Shown here in pieces: positions 24,896-29,723 of a stretch of 32,868 bases of DNA. Location: positions 480 to 33,347 of the IMG/VR virus record IMGVR_UViG_3300029448_000192; one strand, 5' to 3'. The first letter of the stretch is position 1; every line of letters begins with the position of its first letter. Made by a program: the position numbers and the translations under genes. Source of the stretch: a virus. Under the pieces are notes generated by a model. That model made no database searches. It was not told where the DNA came from and saw only the letters and a program-made list of their open reading frames with translations.

Positions 24896-25070
24896 CTGTT
24901 TCAAACTCCTTTACAAACTCTAACTCAATGTGTGCTTGTGGATACAAGGCTTGCGCCATGTCCATTGCATGTTCAACAGCATGATTCCATACTGACTCAG
25001 CCAATGGCTGTGGGTGTACATTGTACACACCACTGACGCCATCCATCTTGATACCGATTTCCCAATACAT
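24888..25070 (-). CDS. Small hypothetical protein
   Basis: A 60-residue protein (MYWEIGIKMDGVSGVYNVHPQP..., ending LEFVKEFETDD) with AGGAAGG upstream in the end of the previous gene. The pattern is a beta hairpin followed by a helix rich in His and Ala (WNHAVEHAMDMAQALYPQAH). No family is recognised. Confidence 0.6.
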   Translation of the reverse strand: MYWEIGIKMDGVSGVYNVHPQPLAESVWNHAVEHAMDMAQALYPQAHIELEFVKEFETDD

Positions 25071-25071
25071 A

Positions 25072-25479
25072 TTATGCTACCTTCCTGATTGCCTTACGTC
25101 CACGCTTGCCACGGGCAAGGTCACGCAGGTTGTTGATAGTAAGGACACCAATCTCAATAGAGATAGCATCACGGTTCTTGCGGCGTACAGCCTTGCCAAG
25201 TGCCTTGTGCATTACATCCAGTGTCTTGAGTACAATAGCACCAGCATCACCATGAATGAAGCCACCACTGTCAGCCTTAGTTTCACGGGCAAGAGGCAGG
25301 ATAGCACGATACAGGTTGTAACGGCCTAGAGCCACGCCATGATACTTTTCGTACAGGGATTCAACTTTACCCAGCTTGGCCTCAATCTGAGGTGTTGCAA
25401 GTACTTGTCCAGTCATACCTGTTGAACGCTTGTGATATGTACCAGCCTTGATTGTAGTCTCAATGTTAAGTGATGTCAT
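25072..25479 (-). CDS. Basic hypothetical protein, possible nucleic-acid binder
   Basis: A 135-residue protein with a strong AAAGGAG before the ATG. The N-terminal half is mixed (TTIKAGTYHKRSTGMTGQVLATPQIEAKLGK). The C-terminal 40 residues are very basic (KALGKAVRRKNRDAISIEIG...DLARGKRGRKAIRKVA), compatible with DNA or RNA binding. One copy of the conserved 16-base hairpin lies just upstream, in the end of the preceding gene. No family assignment is possible by eye. Confidence 0.65.
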   Translation of the reverse strand: MTSLNIETTIKAGTYHKRSTGMTGQVLATPQIEAKLGKVESLYEKYHGVALGRYNLYRAILPLARETKADSGGFIHGDAGAIVLKTLDVMHKALGKAVRRKNRDAISIEIGVLTINNLRDLARGKRGRKAIRKVA

Positions 25480-25501
25480 AATAATATCTCCTTTATGTTG
25501 G

Positions 25502-25807
25502 TTAGTTTGTTAGTCCGCTGTCGGACTTAGGGTTGTTGTCGTTATTCCAAGAACGCAGAACGTACTTGGCCTTGTTTATAAACTGTCTTGCTTGTTCAGG
25601 GTCATGTGCTATGACTTGCTGTGCATCAGACAAGATAGACATAGCAAGCATGTAATGTCCACCAATAAAATTCATAGGGTCATTCATCATACACAACATA
25701 TCATCTTGTGTACAGCCGTACATACTCATGTACTGATTGTCTTTCTCAGACAATTCATAGTGTTCAATTTCTGTCCAATCATTCCAATCATGGTCAAACT
25801 CAGCCAT
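25502..25807 (-). CDS. Small hypothetical protein
   Basis: A 101-residue acidic, Met/Tyr-rich protein, AGGAG before the ATG. It contains YMSMYGCTQDDMLCMMNDPMNFIGGHYMLAMSILSDAQQVI, probably a helical core. Its last codons (KSDSGLTN) are encoded by a copy of the conserved hairpin repeat, so the repeat is part coding here. The function is unknown. Confidence 0.65.
   Translation of the reverse strand: MAEFDHDWNDWTEIEHYELSEKDNQYMSMYGCTQDDMLCMMNDPMNFIGGHYMLAMSILSDAQQVIAHDPEQARQFINKAKYVLRSWNNDNNPKSDSGLTN
25512..25527 (-). repeat. Directional hairpin repeat, copy 1
   Basis: In minus-strand RNA this reads AGTCCGACAGCGGACT: a perfect 6-bp stem with an ACAG loop. This copy lies in the last codons of the 25502 gene, about 30 bases before the start at 25479. 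Confidence 0.9.
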
Positions 25808-25931
25808 AGTTCTGCTCCTGTGCTATCTGTGTGTTACGCCGTGCAGTACGCCGAACATTCTGCTTGCGCTTGTTGTAACTACGCCATTGGTCACGCTTGC
25901 CCTCTGGCTTAGTTGTCTTTTGATTCTTCAT
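25800..25931 (-). CDS. Small very basic protein
   Basis: A 43-residue ORF of mostly Lys, Arg, Gln and Asn (begins MKNQKTTKPEGKRDQWRSYN, then RRTARRNTQ). It overlaps the 25807 start by 8 bases and supplies that gene's AGGAG, and it overlaps the upstream gene by 23 bases. The charge suggests nucleic-acid binding. No SD is clear before it, so coupling is assumed. Confidence 0.55.
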   Translation of the reverse strand: MKNQKTTKPEGKRDQWRSYNKRKQNVRRTARRNTQIAQEQNYG

Positions 25932-26067
25932 GTTGTCTAGCTTGATTTGCATTTTGTCTATCTTTCTTTTTGTTGTGTTTCTTTTTGTCAGGCACTACTT
26001 GTGAACGCTTGCGATTACTCTGTAGGAGTGCCTTTGCTACAGGGTTTATAGTATTTCTTATTCGCAT
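25909..26067 (-). CDS. Small basic NPVAKALL protein
   Basis: A 52-residue basic ORF beginning MRIRNTINPVAKALLQSNRKRSQVVPDKKK. The NPVAKAL...R..VV.DKKK pattern is one I associate with small conserved proteins of T7-like phages, function unknown. AAGGAGA lies 8 bases before the ATG and directly follows hairpin repeat copy 2. It is the first gene of a small-protein run downstream of a putative promoter at 26162-26190. Confidence 0.65.
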   Translation of the reverse strand: MRIRNTINPVAKALLQSNRKRSQVVPDKKKHNKKKDRQNANQARQHEESKDN

Positions 26068-26080
26068 TGTTAAATCTCCT

Positions 26081-26098
26081 TAGTCCGCTGTCGGACTA
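26081..26098 (-). repeat. Directional hairpin repeat, copy 2
   Basis: Same 16-base hairpin with one extra flanking T-A pair (7-bp stem). The SD AAGGAG of the gene at 26067 begins immediately after the stem, so folding could alter ribosome access. Confidence 0.92.
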
Positions 26099-26102
26099 GT
26101 CT

Positions 26103-26168
26103 AGTATATCTAAGTAACAATATATACTTCACTAAAGTATCAGTATATATATGTTACATAAGATATAC
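26103..26168. promoter_or_regulatory. 66-bp imperfect dyad (operator or attenuator-like)
   Basis: The arms GTATATCT..AAGTAAC and GTTAC.ATAAGATATAC face each other, continue inward as AT-rich pairs (26114-26157), and meet at CACTAAAGT (26130-26138) at the centre. It fills the gap between the GP88-like gene and the next gene and overlaps the -10 of a putative minus promoter. Confidence 0.7.
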
Positions 26169-26190
26169 ATAAGGTTTTAGCGGTTGTCAA
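26162..26190 (-). promoter_or_regulatory. Putative minus-strand promoter
   Basis: TTGACA (26190-26185), 17-base spacer, TATATC (26167-26162). The -35 is perfect and lies in the last codons of the GP88-like gene; the -10 matches four of six bases. It would transcribe the 26067-to-22707 small-protein run. Confidence 0.55.
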
Positions 26191-26881
26191 TAACAAATCC
26201 GCTATCATCGTGCTTGGCTCTGCCTTTGGCTTTGAGTCCAACGACTACACCCTTTGGGTCAAGGAATCGCAAGTCATCCTTGTCACCATCAATGACACGC
26301 AAGCCACGGAATGTCTCAGGCAATTCATCACGGAATACTACCGCCATGTTTACACCTGTATCCAGAACAGCTTGGTGAACCTTGTCAGCATAGTCCATAT
26401 CAGCTTCACTGTAAGACAGTGTGATGTGATAGTTGGCTGGCAATTCCATGTAAGCACGTTTGATTACCTTAGTGTAATCATAGAACTGAGCATCAGGATA
26501 GCTAGAGGCCAGCTTGATAGCATCACCCTTGTCATCTGTACCACCAAGCCGTATGCAAGGCATGATACCATTCTTAAGCTGACGCCGAATGAATGTCACA
26601 ATGTCAGCATTGAGAGCATCATAGAACCCGATAGGGTCAGACAGTAGCCACATAGTCTTGCGTTCCCTGCCACGTTGCACAGCGTTCATAGCCCCACGCC
26701 CTGCTGTAAACAGGCAACCCTCATGGCACTTGGCTGTCTCAGCCATAGCACATAGGTTATGCACCTTGCCCTTGAACATGGTCTTGAACGGCTTGAGATA
26801 GCGGATAGCTGTCACATATTCAGAGCCATCACCCTTGATAGTCTTGGCATTATTGCCAACGCCTAATATTTGGTAAGTCAT
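26177..26881 (-). CDS. GP88-domain protein
   Basis: A 234-residue protein resembling the phage 'gene product 88' domain family. The hallmark is a cysteine cluster followed by a Gly/Arg block: C44-x7-C52-x3-C56 then LFTAGRG (HNLCAMAETAKCHEGCLFTAGRG, split here at residue 57), then RERKTMW. A central IRLGGTDD and a later DAVVF-like hydrophobic core follow. The three close cysteines could bind metal or an Fe-S cluster; that is speculation. I chose the ATG at 26881 (GGAG upstream) over an earlier one at 26908. The biochemical function of the family is not established. Confidence 0.65.
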   Translation of the reverse strand: MTYQILGVGNNAKTIKGDGSEYVTAIRYLKPFKTMFKGKVHNLCAMAETAKCHEGCLFTAGRGAMNAVQRGRERKTMWLLSDPIGFYDALNADIVTFIRRQLKNGIMPCIRLGGTDDKGDAIKLASSYPDAQFYDYTKVIKRAYMELPANYHITLSYSEADMDYADKVHQAVLDTGVNMAVVFRDELPETFRGLRVIDGDKDDLRFLDPKGVVVGLKAKGRAKHDDSGFVIDNR

Positions 26882-26886
26882 ATCAT

Positions 26887-27045
26887 TTACTCCATATGTA
26901 AGTGGCAAATAATGCCACGGTCATCGTCACAATAGCACTCATCGTCAATGAGTTTTTGCTCATAGCACTCAGCGCAATACATATCATCTGCATCAGGGCA
27001 ATATGTGAAAGCGTTATGCTGGTCACAACTTGCACATTTACTCAT
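26887..27045 (-). CDS. Small cysteine-rich protein (zinc-binding candidate)
   Basis: A 52-residue acidic ORF with eight cysteines: C4-x2-C7, C16, C24-x2-C27, C37-x-C39 and C47, plus several His. The two CxxC knuckles suggest a treble-clef or double zinc ribbon. It overlaps the previous stop (ATGA) and ends shortly before the GP88-like start, providing its GGAG. It may be an inhibitor or nucleic-acid binding peptide; the function is unknown. Confidence 0.6.
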   Translation of the reverse strand: MSKCASCDQHNAFTYCPDADDMYCAECYEQKLIDDECYCDDDRGIICHLHME

Positions 27046-27320
27046 CACACCCACTCCATTTCATAAGCATCTTCAAGCCAACGCATAGCGGTAGCTATGT
27101 CTGGACAGCCACTGTCCATGCAAGAATTGATTGCATCATCTTCTAGCTTGCGCTGATGACGTAGTTCCTCATCAAGCATACGTTGAAGCGTAGCAACCTC
27201 AGACTGTAGGTCTGTGATAGAACACAGGTCATAGTTCATGCCACGAGGCCTTACACCATGTACATCCTTGAACAAGTCCCACAAGGTCTGTACTAATTCA
27301 TCTTTGTAAATTGTAGCCAA
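27045..27320 (-). CDS. Small conserved phage protein (WDLFKDVHGVRPRG)
   Basis: A 91-residue protein whose N-terminus, LVQTLWDLFKDVHGVRPRGMNYD, belongs to a common small protein of marine and enteric phages with unknown role. Residues 35-60 form a coiled helix (LQSEVATLQRMLDEELRHQRKLEDD). The start is a TTG with AGGAG 8 bases upstream; no in-frame ATG precedes the conserved block. The end overlaps the Cys-rich gene. Confidence 0.7.
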   Translation of the reverse strand: MATIYKDELVQTLWDLFKDVHGVRPRGMNYDLCSITDLQSEVATLQRMLDEELRHQRKLEDDAINSCMDSGCPDIATAMRWLEDAYEMEWV

Positions 27321-27331
27321 TTTATAATCTC

Positions 27332-27544
27332 CTAAAATCTAGTGCTGTCTTGGTCACTATATAGTGGGTCAGGGTAAGTATTACCCTTGTCACCATATAC
27401 AACGAGGTCATTGTCAAAATCAATGTCACCATATGACCTATAGTCATGGTAAGAGTGGATGAAGTCAGGCTTCCCAAACGCTCTCACAGCGGCACTGTAC
27501 TGTGCATCAGTACGGAATCCGACAAAGTGTATAGCGCATTTCAT
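27332..27544 (-). CDS. Small hypothetical protein
   Basis: A 70-residue protein from the ATG at 27544, AGGAG 8 bases upstream immediately after hairpin repeat copy 3. It is rich in Asp, Tyr and Phe (AIHFVGFRTDAQYSAAVRAFGKPDFIHSYHD). This resembles small conserved phage proteins that begin with a beta strand and helix. No catalytic motif. Confidence 0.6.
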   Translation of the reverse strand: MKCAIHFVGFRTDAQYSAAVRAFGKPDFIHSYHDYRSYGDIDFDNDLVVYGDKGNTYPDPLYSDQDSTRF

Positions 27545-27557
27545 TTTCAATTCTCCT

Positions 27558-27575
27558 TAGTCCGCTGTCGGACTA
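27558..27575 (-). repeat. Directional hairpin repeat, copy 3
   Basis: Identical core and loop, 7-bp stem. The SD AAGGAG of the 27544 gene starts directly after it, exactly as at copy 2. Confidence 0.92.
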
Positions 27576-27596
27576 GCTAGAGTGGATATAAGTAAG

Positions 27597-27624
27597 AACA
27601 CTTATCACTTACGTTCTAAGTGTT
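27597..27624. promoter_or_regulatory. Inverted repeat at promoter start site (operator candidate)
   Basis: AACACTT (27597-27603) and AAGTGTT (27618-27624), 7-bp arms with a 14-base centre that contains another CACTT. It covers the expected transcription start of the promoter at 27630-27659. The half sites resemble those of the 29701 palindrome. Confidence 0.55.
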
Positions 27625-27629
27625 ATTAC

Positions 27630-27659
27630 GTTATACACACTAAAGTAAATTCTTGTCAA
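27630..27659 (-). promoter_or_regulatory. Sigma70-type promoter with operator-like spacer
   Basis: TTGACA (27659-27654), 18-base spacer, TATAAC (27635-27630). The spacer contains CACTAAAGT (27638-27646 on the plus strand), and the -35 lies in the last codons of the 27640 gene. It would drive the genes from 27544 downwards. Confidence 0.78.
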
Positions 27660-27897
27660 TCATCCTTTGTTTCAACTCAAGCAAAGCTTGCATTTGTGCA
27701 TCACGCTTTGCATCTGCCGCAATCTTGGCATCATACTCAGCTTGCCAAGCATCAGCTTGACCTGTCACATAAACATGGAAATCAGGCCGTGTCTCAGGCT
27801 CATAGCTACGACTATAGGCTTGAGTATCCATGCTACGCCAGCTTGAGCCTAGCGGCTTGTGCTTACCCATGTCTACGATTGCGCCACGTTTAGCCAT
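27640..27897 (-). CDS. Small hypothetical protein
   Basis: An 85-residue protein from the ATG at 27897 with GAGAGG upstream. It begins MAKRGAIVDMGKHKPLGSSWRS. The C-terminal 35 residues are an Ala/Lys/Gln helix (WQAEYDAKIAADAKRDAQMQALLELKQRM). The overlap with the membrane protein gene upstream is 8 bases. Its last codons hold a promoter -35. The function is unknown. Confidence 0.6.
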   Translation of the reverse strand: MAKRGAIVDMGKHKPLGSSWRSMDTQAYSRSYEPETRPDFHVYVTGQADAWQAEYDAKIAADAKRDAQMQALLELKQRMIDKNLL

Positions 27898-28126
27898 TGT
27901 TTCTGTACCTCTCAATAATTTCATCTTCGATGCGGAACTGTCTAATCCGCAAAGCACTCTCATAAAAACACAAACCCATTGCCCAAGTCATAAAGCTAAT
28001 GCAAAGCATTATTCCTGCAGACATGGCATCATGTAGCACAAGGATAATGGGTGATGATGCAAACGCCATGAACGCTATACACCACCAGAACAGGCAACAA
28101 ATGCTATGGAAATATTCTCTAATCAT
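27890..28126 (-). CDS. Two-pass membrane protein, holin candidate
   Basis: A 78-residue protein. Two hydrophobic helices are visible, about residues 9-32 (ICCLFWWCIAFMAFASSPIILVL) and 36-56 (AGIMLCISFMTWAMGLCFY), followed by a charged basic/acidic C-terminus (RIRQFRIEDEIIERYRNNG). Size, two spans and charged tail fit a class II holin, but its place in the early minus-strand block argues for host membrane modulation instead. A CGGAG lies about 9 bases before the ATG, downstream of hairpin repeat copy 4. Confidence 0.65.
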   Translation of the reverse strand: MIREYFHSICCLFWWCIAFMAFASSPIILVLHDAMSAGIMLCISFMTWAMGLCFYESALRIRQFRIEDEIIERYRNNG

Positions 28127-28150
28127 AATTTAATACTCCGTATTAAGCTA

Positions 28151-28166
28151 AGTCCGCTGTCGGACT
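28151..28166 (-). repeat. Directional hairpin repeat, copy 4
   Basis: Identical 16-base core. It lies about 25 bases before the start at 28126 and just after a separate hairpin at the end of the upstream gene (28180-28199). Confidence 0.9.
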
Positions 28167-28179
28167 AAGAAAAGGTAGA

Positions 28180-28199
28180 CTGTAGGGATTACCCTACAG
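28180..28199 (-). terminator. Hairpin around a stop codon (attenuator candidate)
   Basis: CTGTAGGG-TAAT-CCCTACAG as minus-strand RNA, a perfect 8-bp stem. The TAA stop of the 28189 gene forms the loop. The following TCTACCTTTTCTT is only moderately T-rich, so it may be a weak terminator or an mRNA 3'-end stabiliser. Confidence 0.5.
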
Positions 28200-28812
28200 C
28201 CTCAAAAGGTACAACTTCGTTGTCTTGTTTAATCATACCAATAGCATTTGCTATTGCAATCTCAAAATCAGCTATGCTGATATTATTCATTTCTACTTGC
28301 AGTAGAACTTCGAGAGCCAAATCTTCAGCAGTCTTTTCAGACTGTACAGAGGACTTGTCCTCAATCTGCTTAACCTCATCTTGAGGTTCAACAGGTGTCT
28401 CAACCTCTGGTTCAACAGTCTCTTCAACCTTTGGGTTGACAATCTTATCGACTGCTTTCAGTAAATCTTTCATAGAAGCAAACTTGCCAATCAGCTTGTT
28501 ATCTTCGATAACTTTGAAATGACGAACAAAGTCCATTGCCTCTTTACGCCGTTGCTTTGCAACAGTGTGGAGGTTGGCATCTTTCAGCAAAGCTGAGTCA
28601 GTCCGAACTCCACCAGACTGCTTTAGCAGTTCAAGACAAATCTCTCCAAGAGAGAACCAAAAGCCATCCTTAGCACAAAGTGCTTTGAAGCGGCTCTTAT
28701 CAGCTTTGCTGATTGACTTATCCCATTGGGATAATACTAAGCCTTTGGCTTGAACAGTGTTATTAGCTTCAGCTAATTGAACAGAGAACGATTTTGAAGT
28801 TGGTTTAGCCAT
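28189..28812 (-). CDS. Hypothetical protein, first gene of the minus block
   Basis: A 207-residue protein with AAAAGGA before the ATG. The N-terminal 110 residues are basic and helical (LSQWDKSISKADKSRFKALCAKDGFWFSLGEICLELLKQSGGV, then AKQRRKEAMDFVRHF). A Pro/Glu/Val-rich acidic linker (about 128-165) and an acidic helical end follow. Being nearest to the divergent control region, it is a reasonable candidate for an early regulator or host-takeover protein, though no HTH motif is clear. Stop lies in a hairpin loop. Confidence 0.6.
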   Translation of the reverse strand: MAKPTSKSFSVQLAEANNTVQAKGLVLSQWDKSISKADKSRFKALCAKDGFWFSLGEICLELLKQSGGVRTDSALLKDANLHTVAKQRRKEAMDFVRHFKVIEDNKLIGKFASMKDLLKAVDKIVNPKVEETVEPEVETPVEPQDEVKQIEDKSSVQSEKTAEDLALEVLLQVEMNNISIADFEIAIANAIGMIKQDNEVVPFEAVG

Positions 28813-28846
28813 GATAATTTCCTTTTATCTATCTTTAGGTTTTATA

Positions 28847-28879
28847 GGGATATATCCCCTTTCACTAAAGTTCAAGGGG
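28847..28879. promoter_or_regulatory. Overlapping palindrome and hairpin with operator core
   Basis: GGGATATATCCC (28847-28858) is a perfect 12-bp palindrome. It overlaps CCCCTT (28856-28861) ... AAGGGG (28874-28879), whose 12-base loop holds CACTAAAGT (28863-28871). It lies 35-67 bases before the 28812 start, where a promoter or operator is expected. A minus-strand TTGAAC-N15-TATATC is present but weak. Confidence 0.6.
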
Positions 28880-28924
28880 TATATTCCTTAAAACCGTAAG
28901 AAGATAGTTAAAGTTTGGAGGTTG

Positions 28925-29018
28925 CCTCGCGCCATCTCCTGCTTGCGCCGTTTCGCTTGTGATTGCAGTAATCGTAGATTACGAAATTGGTGCGTGAAAC
29001 TCGTGACGGGTAGCGAGG
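28925..29018. ncRNA. Candidate structured RNA or DNA element
   Basis: Three nested complementary pairs share one axis: CCTCGC (28925-28930) with GCGAGG (29013-29018), GTTTC (28950-28954) with GAAAC (28996-29000), and GTAATC (28968-28973) with GATTAC (28977-28982) around a GTA loop. The stretch is more GC-rich than its surroundings and has no convincing ORF on either strand. It is not a tRNA: there is no T-loop consensus or 7-bp acceptor. The strand is not determined; no promoter dedicated to it is seen. Confidence 0.4.
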
Positions 29019-29045
29019 TTTGCCATTTGGTTGCTATCCCTGTGA

Positions 29046-29140
29046 CTATCACCTTCAGTGATAGGGGGTGTAGTCCGCTGTCGGACTAAGGTTCACCTTT
29101 GGTGAGATAATAGAAGCATAAGCATTACAACTTGTTGTAA
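29046..29140. repeat. String of short-loop hairpins
   Basis: Four consecutive hairpins: CTATCAC-CTTCA-GTGATAG (29046-29064), repeat copy 5 (29071-29088), TCACC-TTT-GGTGA (29093-29105) and TTACAA-CTTG-TTGTAA (29125-29140). All have perfect stems of 5-7 bp and loops of 3-5 bases. No gene covers them. Confidence 0.75.
29071..29088 (-). repeat. Directional hairpin repeat, copy 5
   Basis: Identical core with a 7-bp stem. Unlike copies 1-4 it is about 260 bases before the nearest minus-strand start (28812), within the hairpin string. Confidence 0.92.
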
Positions 29141-29175
29141 ATCTGTAGTTCTGCTGTTCACAAGACATACTTCGT

Positions 29176-29385
29176 ATGGCAACTGATACCATAACAGTTG
29201 TTCCAACTGGGTTTGGCTGGTCAACTACTGCATATTCTATGCAATATCAATGGGTTGAACGAATGGTGAACACCAACACACGCTTGGTTACGCATAATGC
29301 AAGCGCATACACGCCTTGGAGGGTGGCCGGGCAGGGGGCAGCCGGGGGTATAGGCGTTATATACTTGTATATCTACACAGATTAG
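29176..29385 (+). CDS. Doubtful 69-residue ORF
   Basis: An open frame starting MATDTITVVPTGFGWSTTAYS, rich in Thr, Val, Tyr and Gly. No SD precedes the ATG, no close promoter is seen, and its second half runs through an unusually G-rich block that forms a quadruplex motif. It is not overlapped by neighbours as other genes here are. It could be a small orphan protein or a by-product of a structured non-coding region. Confidence 0.25.
   Translation: MATDTITVVPTGFGWSTTAYSMQYQWVERMVNTNTRLVTHNASAYTPWRVAGQGAAGGIGVIYLYIYTD
29321..29348 (+). other. Canonical G-quadruplex motif
   Basis: Four G tracts: GGG (29321-29323), GGG (29329-29331), GGGGG (29334-29338) and GGGGG (29344-29348), with loops of 5, 2 and 5 bases. 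This satisfies the usual G3+N1-7 rule. It is enclosed by the complementary ACGCCT (29311-29316) and AGGCGT (29352-29357), so a hairpin could compete with it. A second small hairpin, CGCTTG/CAAGCG (29281-29305), precedes it. Confidence 0.7.
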
Positions 29386-29428
29386 GTAAATCAAGTGTTA
29401 ACCACAGAGGCAACTGTCATTATATATA

Positions 29429-29445
29429 TGCACAAGTATTGTGCA
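29429..29445. repeat. Hairpin TGCACAA-GTA-TTGTGCA
   Basis: A perfect 7-bp stem with a 3-base loop in an AT-rich stretch between the G-rich block and the plus-strand promoter. A short A run (TTAAAAAATA) follows; on the plus strand it is not a T-run terminator. Confidence 0.65.
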
Positions 29446-29533
29446 ACTGCTTAAAAAATAGGCATGTATAGCTATAGTGTTGCATAAATGTCACACTCTA
29501 TAATTAATTTCGCTTGCTTCATAAAAAGTGCTA

Positions 29534-29562
29534 TTGACAAACTCCTTAAAATCAGGTATAAT
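29534..29562 (+). promoter_or_regulatory. Perfect sigma70 consensus promoter
   Basis: TTGACA (29534-29539), 17-base spacer, TATAAT (29557-29562): 12 of 12 consensus bases at ideal spacing. The start is expected near 29569, beside the first operator-like palindrome (29580-29591). It reads into the 29755 gene and the plus-strand block. Such a strong promoter is likely active at once on entry unless repressed. Confidence 0.9.
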
Positions 29563-29566
29563 TACC

Positions 29567-29712
29567 CTATAACTAAGACTCACTTAAGTGACTTACTTAA
29601 ATGTTATTTACTTCTAACTAAAATACACTATAACTAAGTCACTTAAATGTAGCATTGTTAGCTATCCCTAAATATTCTTTGCTAATGCAGTTTAACTGTA
29701 ACACTTAAGTGT
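29567..29712. promoter_or_regulatory. Operator or iteron array with ~60-base period
   Basis: CTATAACTAAG occurs at 29567-29577 and 29628-29638, each followed by a CACTTAA(G/A)TG palindrome (29581-29590; 29640-29649). A third palindrome, ACACTTAAGTGT, is at 29701-29712, and a weaker ACTTAAATG at 29595-29603. The three main palindromes are 59-62 bases apart. The region is very AT-rich and lies between two promoters, as expected for repressor operators or replication iterons. Confidence 0.7.
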
Positions 29713-29714
29713 AA

Positions 29715-29723
29715 TGCTATAAT
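29715..29723 (+). promoter_or_regulatory. Extended -10 promoter candidate
   Basis: TGCTATAAT, a full extended -10 element, lies 3 bases after the ACACTTAAGTGT palindrome and about 30 bases before the 29755 start. No good -35 is found at 17 bases, as extended -10 promoters permit. A bound repressor would block it. Confidence 0.55.

Noticed and set aside
28925-29018. tRNA gene
   Set aside because: The pairs do not form a 7-bp acceptor, D, anticodon and T arm arrangement, and no TTCRA-like T loop is present.
25512-29088. The repeated hairpin as a CRISPR array
   Set aside because: Repeats are 16-18 bases and 570-1480 bases apart with genes between them; there are no regular spacers and no cas genes. 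The Cas4-like nuclease at 15075 belongs to the replication block.
29176-29385. 69-residue ORF as a confident gene
   Set aside because: No SD, no coupling to a neighbour, and half of it crosses the G-rich block; kept only as a low-confidence entry.
29046-29445. Hairpins as ordinary rho-independent terminators
   Set aside because: None is followed by a run of T on either strand at the right distance, unlike the clear terminator at 10528-10554.
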